Shown: positions 7,170 through 11,560 of the stretch, piece by piece
Layout of the letters: each line of letters begins with the position of its first letter
Position numbering within the stretch: position 1 is the first letter of the stretch
Assembly (NCBI GenBank): GCA_050014415.1
Contig: JBEKDJ010000140.1
Location: forward strand, 1-11,560
Source: JBEKDJ01 sp050014415
Lineage (GTDB): Bacteria > Desulfobacterota > BSN033 > UBA1163
DNA length: 11,560 nt
Direction of reading: 5' to 3'
Notes under the pieces: model-generated
Databases searched by the model: none
What the model was told of the DNA's origin: nothing
What the model saw: the letters and a program-made list of their open reading frames with translations, nothing else
Translations under genes and position numbers: made by a program

Positions 7170-8858
7170 ATGAAATTGGTTGAAGAGGCATATCAAGCTC
7201 TAGAGGACATTGTCGGTCCGGAATACATCACACAGGAACCCGTGATCCTGGATACTTACAACCAGGTATGGGGAAACAAGTTCTTCTTCGATGACAAACA
7301 CTCAATACGGCCGTCAGCGGTCCTACTTCCGGCAACCACCGAGGAGATCCAGGCCATCGTCAAGGTGTGCAATAAATACGGGATACTGTTTAAGGCATTC
7401 TCATCGGGATTTGAGTATCTGGCTCTTTCACTCGTACATGGGAGAGGAATACTCCTTGACCTCAAAAGGATGAACCGCGTTCTGGAGATTGACGCCAAGA
7501 ATATGCGGGCCGTGGTCGAGCCTTACGTTTCTGTATACAGGCTTCAGCTAGAGGCGGCTAAGTACGGCCTTTACACCGGCAGGATAGGTGTTGGCTATAG
7601 TGCCGGGGTCATTGCAGCTGAGTGTTGCCATCACGGATGCCAACACTCTATGGTTTCTACCAGCGGTTACGGACGTAACATTTTAGGGGTTGAATGGGTG
7701 CTGCCTACAGGAGAAGTGTTGAATTTGGGCACGGGTGAGAGCGGCGGTGATTTGTTCTCCGCCGATGGGCCGGGGTTCAGCCTGAGAGGAATATTGAGGG
7801 GTAGAACCGGAGCCAACGGCGGCAACGGTGTTATCACCAAAGCCAGCGTTAAGCTTTACCCTTGGTACGGACCACCGGAATGGAAACAGGCAAAACTACC
7901 CGGGGAAGTACTTTCACTCGGGCAGTTGGATACGGTACCGGACGGATTCAAGGTATTTATCCCCACCTTCCGCAACTTAGATGATACGCTGGAAGTAGCT
8001 GCTGAATTTTGCCGCGCAGAGATATTGTATGCTCTTGGAATCGGCATCATAGGTGCCGATGTTGCTCCGGAAGGTAATGACGAACAATGGGCGATGGTTC
8101 AAAAGATCCAGAACGAAGACCCGCAAACACGGGAAGCGGCGGGGTTGTTTAAGAAATCAGTGGTATTGGTTATCGGCGGTCAATCCCTAAGAGAATTGGA
8201 ATACAAAGAGAAATGCATCCTGGCGATTACTAAGAAATGGGGTGGCCGCTTCCTCCCTCAGTATAACGAACTGAGAGCCCTGGCCCGGGCTTTTATTGAT
8301 ATTGTCTGGTCTACGGGTGTGAATCTCCGGGCGACGGGAGATTTCCTCCCGTCATCATCAAGCCCCGATGGCTCCCCGGATATGTTGAAAAAACTAGCGC
8401 TGCAGGAAGCTGAAGTCAAGGACCGTTATGAGAAGAGTGGGGCGTTTATGCCGATGGGGAGTGCGGGAGATAGGATGATATCCTGGAGGCCGGAAGAGCA
8501 CCTTTCCATTGGGGCACAGGGTATATCCACCGCAACGTACGACCCCTATGACCCAGCTTCGCTTAAGGCAGCCAGGGAATTTATTGACGAGCTATTCGAC
8601 CCACGAGGCAACTTCAACAGGTTTGGTATTCCTTCTCGAGGGGGTTGCCTTCAGATTGAGCCCGTGACCCATATCCATCAGAACTGGGGTCATCTATATG
8701 ACAACTATGACGTCTGGGTGAGGAAGATAAAGAAGATGTTAGACCCCAATACGGTTGGGGATTGGACAGCATATATACCACCAGATTATCCTGATTATCC
8801 CAAAGAAGGAGACTATGTGCTACCTTCTTATGGGAAAGAAGAGGATGACTTGAAATAG
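7170..8858 (+). CDS. Second FAD-linked oxidase, divergent VAO/PCMH family
   Basis: This 562-residue flavoprotein is a second member of the FAD_binding_4 family. RPSAVLLPATTEEIQAIVKVCNKYGI (about 47-72) is the usual entry to the PCMH domain; FKAFSSGFEYL (74-84) takes the place of the pyrophosphate-binding glycine loop; GRGILLDLKRMNRVLEID and VVEPYVSVYRLQLEAAKYGL are the following strands; and GYGRNILGVEWVLPTGEVLNLG (about residues 168-189) and GANGGNGVITKASVKLYP complete the FAD domain. A cysteine/histidine-rich stretch, CCHHGCQH, lies at 152-159. The C-terminal KKMLDPNTVGDWTAY corresponds to the DPxxxxNPGK ending of relatives. At about 75 residues longer than the first oxidase, it is clearly not a recent duplicate. 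AGGAGG at 7157-7162 fixes the ATG. The substrate is unknown; it may act on the same pathway intermediate or on the next one. Confidence 0.82.
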   Translation: MKLVEEAYQALEDIVGPEYITQEPVILDTYNQVWGNKFFFDDKHSIRPSAVLLPATTEEIQAIVKVCNKYGILFKAFSSGFEYLALSLVHGRGILLDLKRMNRVLEIDAKNMRAVVEPYVSVYRLQLEAAKYGLYTGRIGVGYSAGVIAAECCHHGCQHSMVSTSGYGRNILGVEWVLPTGEVLNLGTGESGGDLFSADGPGFSLRGILRGRTGANGGNGVITKASVKLYPWYGPPEWKQAKLPGEVLSLGQLDTVPDGFKVFIPTFRNLDDTLEVAAEFCRAEILYALGIGIIGADVAPEGNDEQWAMVQKIQNEDPQTREAAGLFKKSVVLVIGGQSLRELEYKEKCILAITKKWGGRFLPQYNELRALARAFIDIVWSTGVNLRATGDFLPSSSSPDGSPDMLKKLALQEAEVKDRYEKSGAFMPMGSAGDRMISWRPEEHLSIGAQGISTATYDPYDPASLKAAREFIDELFDPRGNFNRFGIPSRGGCLQIEPVTHIHQNWGHLYDNYDVWVRKIKKMLDPNTVGDWTAYIPPDYPDYPKEGDYVLPSYGKEEDDLK

Positions 8859-8873
8859 GAAGGTAGCCAGACC

Positions 8874-8980
8874 ATTAAACTCTGCCGCCTGGGTTGGCGG
8901 AGAGTGGCCGAAGAGGGAGGTATCAACACGATTAACAGCGGAACCAAGCGGTCTCCCACCGGAGAGGCTGGCGGTTTAAT
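8874..8980. promoter_or_regulatory. Hairpin-rich spacer before the binding-protein gene
   Basis: The 150-base gap 8859-9008 holds nested inverted repeats. An outer pair ATTAAAC (8874-8880) / GTTTAAT (8974-8980) encloses two smaller hairpins: CTCT-G-CCGCC with GGCGG-AGAG at 8880-8904 (one bulged G), and TCTCC with GGAGA at 8952-8965 around a four-base loop. No T-run follows, so it is not a standard terminator. It may stabilise the downstream message, which would suit a highly expressed binding protein. No regulator family is suggested by the sequence. Confidence 0.4.
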
Positions 8981-9008
8981 ACAATCACATTAGTAAAGGA
9001 GGGGAAAA

Positions 9009-10316
9009 ATGAAAAAACTAAGTCTGAAGATGTTGATCGAGGGTTTGGTTTTGGCCTTGGTGGTTATTGCTCTGCCTCTGGCAGCCCAGGCACAGAAGGT
9101 ATTGAAAATCGGCTGTAATACCAATTTCAAAACGAAAGAAGGGATCGAGATTAAGAAATGGCATGACCTCATTAACAAGGTGGTCAATGCGCAGGGCGGT
9201 TGGAAGATTGGGAATGAGACCTATCGTCTGGAAATAATAACAGACGATAATGGGGGTGATCCTACCAAGGTCCGTGCAACAATGGAAAAACAAATTTTTA
9301 GGGACGGGGTTAAGATTCTCTTGGATAACTTCCTCTCAAACGAAATTATAAGCGCGCAAATCTGCGAAGAGAATAAAGTGCTGGGACTGGGAGAAGGATT
9401 CCGACCTGAGGGGGCAAAACCAGATTTCAACTATTATTACAGAACCAGCGGGATCTATTTCGGGCGTGCCTTTCACTATTTAATCTATCGTGACTATTAC
9501 AAAAAGGGAGCCAGGACCGGCCTCTTCATTACTCCTGAAGGCGAGCAAGCCCGTATTCAGGCGGAACAGTATGGGGCGGCAATGACATTGGCGGGGATAA
9601 AACCATTGTCACCGATTATCTACCAGTCTGACACAGTAGACTTCGGCCCGATTGCTACCAAAATAAAGAGTCAGAAGCCTGAAATGGTTGAGCTTGGGGG
9701 AGCAGGAGGTTCTCAGGCCATTGATATTATCAGTTCGCTCAATGATGTCGGGTGGAAAGGCTCCATATCTCCGTCAAGTGTGAATAAAGCCCAATTAGAA
9801 AGCATCGTGAAAAGGGTTGGGAGCTATTTTGACGAGACTGAGTTGCTCTATTTCGATCCCCGCGGCATACAGAAAGACCCCGAAATGCTCAAATGGCTGG
9901 ATCTTTATACGAAAGAATATGGAGAGTTCAATGAATCCGGCTGCTTCTGGACAGGTGGATGGTGGATATTGAGGGATGCCGTCAATAATACAAAGAGTGT
10001 TGATGTGGAGGTGCTGAAGAAATACCTTGACAAAATGCCTCGCGGGGTCATGACGCTTACGGGTTACAGCCAGCTCTTTGCCAGACCCGACCTGGGAAAC
10101 TACCGGACGATAGATGTAGCGCCAGGCCATGGCGTAGGTATCATCAAGAACGGTAAGATGGAATATTTCAAACAAGTCACCGTTAAAGACCAGTATCTGG
10201 TTTCCATCAAGGCCTACAATCTGGTAGATACCTATAAGAAATATTGGGACAAGTATGGTAAACCCAGCTTCCCACCTGAAAAGAGTGAGTTTGATTTTGC
10301 AGATTTGAATAAATAA
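9009..10316 (+). CDS. Periplasmic substrate-binding protein of the ABC importer, LivK-like
   Basis: This 435-residue secreted protein belongs to the type I periplasmic binding fold (Peripla_BP_6, LivK family). Residues 1-28 form a signal peptide: KK near the start, a hydrophobic core (about 13-25) and an AQA cleavage site at 26-28. There is no lipobox cysteine, so it should be free in the periplasm. The mature part begins with QKVLKIGCNTNF, the typical first strand, followed by the LEIITDDNGGDPTKVRATMEKQI segment matching the family's DD.. x DP..A....LI region. It is somewhat longer than common LivK proteins and rich in aromatic residues (for example FNYYYRTSGIYF). AAAGGAGGGG at 8995-9004 is a very strong ribosome site, consistent with high expression. 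It should deliver substrate to the two permeases at 211-2278. The ligand cannot be named. Confidence 0.9.
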   Translation: MKKLSLKMLIEGLVLALVVIALPLAAQAQKVLKIGCNTNFKTKEGIEIKKWHDLINKVVNAQGGWKIGNETYRLEIITDDNGGDPTKVRATMEKQIFRDGVKILLDNFLSNEIISAQICEENKVLGLGEGFRPEGAKPDFNYYYRTSGIYFGRAFHYLIYRDYYKKGARTGLFITPEGEQARIQAEQYGAAMTLAGIKPLSPIIYQSDTVDFGPIATKIKSQKPEMVELGGAGGSQAIDIISSLNDVGWKGSISPSSVNKAQLESIVKRVGSYFDETELLYFDPRGIQKDPEMLKWLDLYTKEYGEFNESGCFWTGGWWILRDAVNNTKSVDVEVLKKYLDKMPRGVMTLTGYSQLFARPDLGNYRTIDVAPGHGVGIIKNGKMEYFKQVTVKDQYLVSIKAYNLVDTYKKYWDKYGKPSFPPEKSEFDFADLNK

Positions 10317-10373
10317 ACCATAATTCAGTCTGGAAGTTGATAGACTTCGGACATGAAACTGAGTATTTTGGTT
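10316..10373. terminator. Hairpin directly after the binding-protein stop (possible attenuator)
   Basis: AACCATAATTCAGT (10316-10329) pairs imperfectly with ACTGAGTATTTTGGTT (10358-10373), and an inner GAAGT/ACTTC hairpin (10333-10348) sits in the loop. It starts at the last base of the binding-protein stop codon. No long T-run follows, so it may be a 3'-end stabiliser or partial terminator. Such a site would let the binding protein outnumber the products of the genes behind it. Confidence 0.35.
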
Positions 10374-10399
10374 CATAAGGTGTAAGGAGTGTTTGCACA

Positions 10400-10533
10400 C
10401 GGAAGTGCAGTGTTCCGCCCGCCTGCGCGCAGCCGCTTTGGCGGAGGCAGGGCGCGCAGGCTTGGGGCTTATTCCGGCTAAAGGCTGGACTAACGACTTG
10501 CGCTCTTACGAAAGAGAGAGGTCTACAGTCCAG
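10400..10533. repeat. Series of palindromes in the leader of the SDR gene
   Basis: Three hairpins follow one another. The first is CGGAA (10400-10404) with TTCCG (10413-10417). The second is a perfect 10-bp pair GCCTGCGCGC (10421-10430) / GCGCGCAGGC (10452-10461), with an inner CCGC/GCGG pair (10433-10444). The third is CTGGACT (10485-10491) with AGTCCAG (10527-10533), with an inner CTCTT/AAGAG pair (10503-10516). The GC-rich middle element looks like a dispersed intergenic palindrome. The frame of the SDR is open through this stretch back to 10393, but its residues there derive from the repeats and are not SDR sequence. Confidence 0.55.
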
Positions 10534-10566
10534 TGTCTGAATTGCAGTAGATCAAAGGAGGAAAAA

Positions 10567-11358
10567 ATGTTGCTTGCAAACAGAGTGGCCATTATCACTG
10601 GGGGTGCCAAAGGAATGGGAAGAGGCATAGCCCTCAAATTTGCGGATGAAGGCTGTTCAGTGGCCATCGCTGATATCAGCATAAAGGATGCAAACGACAC
10701 CCTTGCCGAAGTGTCAAGGAGAGGAAGAGAAGGACTCTCTCTCCTATGCGATGTTACAAAAGGCGAGCAGGTCCGTGATACGGTGGAAAAGGTTATTAGC
10801 AGATTCGGCAAGATAGATATCCTGGTCAACAATGCAGGGGGAATGCCGCCGACACCGCCAATAGAGGATGTCACAGAAGAGGAGTGGGATAGAGTTCTTG
10901 CCTTAAACCTGAAAAGTGATTTTTTGTTCTGTAAATTTGTTGTGCCTCATATGAAAGAAAGAAAATATGGCAAGATCATCAACCTTTCTTCTATAGGGGC
11001 AATCAACCCACCCGCTCATGTGATTCATTACAATACCGCTAAGGCAGGGGTCATCGGTTTTACGTATGACCTGGCTTTTGCGCTGGCCCCCTTTCATATC
11101 TGTGTAAATGCTATTCTGCCAGGGCCCATCCGAACGGCATTTTATGATCATATGATAGGGTCAATGACAGAAAAAGAAAAAGATGCCTTTTTTGAAGGAA
11201 TAGGCAAGAACAAAGTACCCTTGCAGAGGGTTGGAACTCCAGAGGACATCGCAGGATCCGCTCTATTTCTGGCCTCGGAACTTTCGGCGTTTGTTACGGG
11301 TGAAACATTGCTGGTCTCTGGAGGACTGCCTTTGGGGCCATATCATCCACCCCATTAA
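10567..11358 (+). CDS. Short-chain dehydrogenase/reductase (SDR), NAD-type
   Basis: This 263-residue classical SDR would be a cytoplasmic alcohol or hydroxyacyl dehydrogenase or ketoreductase. TGGAKGMGRG (11-20) is the dinucleotide-binding TGxxxGxG motif. D36, at the end of the second beta strand (VAIAD), points to NAD(H) rather than NADP(H). CDV (61-63) and NNAG (88-91) are present. The catalytic tetrad is complete: N114, S142, Y155 and K159. PGPIRTAF and the C-terminal FVTGETLLVSGG are also typical. AAAGGAGG at 10554-10561 fixes ATG 10567; an earlier in-frame ATG at 10393 lies in palindromic leader sequence. It resembles FabG-like enzymes, but its position between the binding-protein and ATPase genes of an importer suggests a catabolic step on the imported compound (inference). 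Confidence 0.92.
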   Translation: MLLANRVAIITGGAKGMGRGIALKFADEGCSVAIADISIKDANDTLAEVSRRGREGLSLLCDVTKGEQVRDTVEKVISRFGKIDILVNNAGGMPPTPPIEDVTEEEWDRVLALNLKSDFLFCKFVVPHMKERKYGKIINLSSIGAINPPAHVIHYNTAKAGVIGFTYDLAFALAPFHICVNAILPGPIRTAFYDHMIGSMTEKEKDAFFEGIGKNKVPLQRVGTPEDIAGSALFLASELSAFVTGETLLVSGGLPLGPYHPPH

Positions 11359-11418
11359 ATACGGAAGGTTTCTGAATAATTGGATGCTATAGTTCATCGA
11401 GACAGGAGGAACCAGAGT

Positions 11419-11560
11419 GTGGCCTTACTAGAGTTGACGAATGTGACCAAGGATTTTGGCAAACTGCAGGCGGTTTCCCACCTCGACTTCGGTGTGGCCA
11501 AAGGGGAGATCCATAGCCTGATCGGGCCCAATGGTGCAGGCAAGACCACCGTCTTCAATC
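11419..11560 (+). CDS. livG: ABC importer ATPase, LivG-like (5' part only)
   Basis: The first 47 codons of an ABC ATPase are present before the window ends. The protein begins MALLELTNVTKDFGKLQAVS and reaches the Walker A motif GPNGAGKTT (about 36-44), preceded by KGEIHSLIG. The short distance to Walker A and the KDFGKLQAV start are typical of LivG rather than LivF, whose segment more often reads like a Y-G-x-x-x-A-L stretch. GTG 11419 is chosen because AGGAGG lies at 11404-11409 and the GTG at 11417 runs into a stop after four codons. It would energise the permeases at 211-2278. The Walker B, signature and LivG-specific C-terminal parts are outside the window. Confidence 0.88.
   Translation, partial: MALLELTNVTKDFGKLQAVSHLDFGVAKGEIHSLIGPNGAGKTTVFN

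Noticed and set aside
9795..10400. A 201-codon minus-strand frame opposite the binding-protein gene
   Set aside because: It mirrors a well-supported gene, with no domain signal and no ribosome site; a long antisense frame arises from codon bias.
10393..10566. An N-terminal extension of the SDR from an upstream ATG
   Set aside because: The 58 extra residues derive from palindromic leader sequence; the SDR fold begins normally at 10567 behind a strong ribosome site.
1..11560. CRISPR array, tRNA, rRNA, transposase or phage genes
   Set aside because: None seen on either strand; the repeats present are single palindromes, not regularly spaced direct repeats.

Overview
The window reads as one long, wholly plus-strand catabolic and uptake cluster from a Gram-negative, probably anaerobic bacterium. 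The gene set (branched-chain-type ABC importer, ETF, GlcD/GlcF-like redox proteins, SDR), the strong AGGAGG-type ribosome sites, the mid-range GC and the palindromic intergenic repeats fit a Desulfobacterota/Syntrophobacterales-like genome. That placement is an inference from style; the window has no marker gene.

Layout. 1-210: a leader with a CCCCTCCCC/GGGGAGGGG inverted repeat. 211-2278: two permeases of a branched-chain amino-acid-type (HAAT) ABC importer, livH-like and livM-like, separated by a nested palindromic repeat. 2287-4106: etfB and etfA, the beta and alpha subunits of an electron-transfer flavoprotein, starting 8 bases after livM. 4110-4220: a possible 36-residue ORF bridging etfA and the next gene. 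4213-5673: a GlcD-type FAD-linked oxidase. 5701-6975: an iron-sulfur protein with two CCG domains (GlcF/HdrD type). 6978-7098: a 121-bp long palindrome. 7170-8858: a second, larger and divergent FAD-linked oxidase. 9009-10316: a secreted substrate-binding protein of the importer. 10317-10566: a structured leader rich in hairpins. 10567-11358: an NAD-type short-chain dehydrogenase. 11419-11560: the start of the livG-like ATPase, cut by the window edge; a livF-like ATPase would be expected next.

How the genes may work together (inference). The importer would bring in a small organic acid or related carbon compound. One or both FAD oxidases and the SDR would oxidise it. The CCG iron-sulfur protein and EtfAB would collect the electrons. 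The order etfB-etfA-glcD matches the order in electron-confurcating lactate dehydrogenase operons (lctBCD), but here EtfA has no ferredoxin domain and a separate CCG protein follows. The cluster adds a second FAD oxidase and is embedded inside a split ABC-transporter operon. The substrate cannot be named from sequence alone.

The best candidates for something undescribed are the two-oxidase/one-CCG-protein/ETF arrangement with its own importer, a Cys-to-Asp replacement in the second iron-sulfur motif of the CCG protein, a Cys/His-rich CCHHGCQH stretch in the second oxidase, and the 36-residue bridging ORF.
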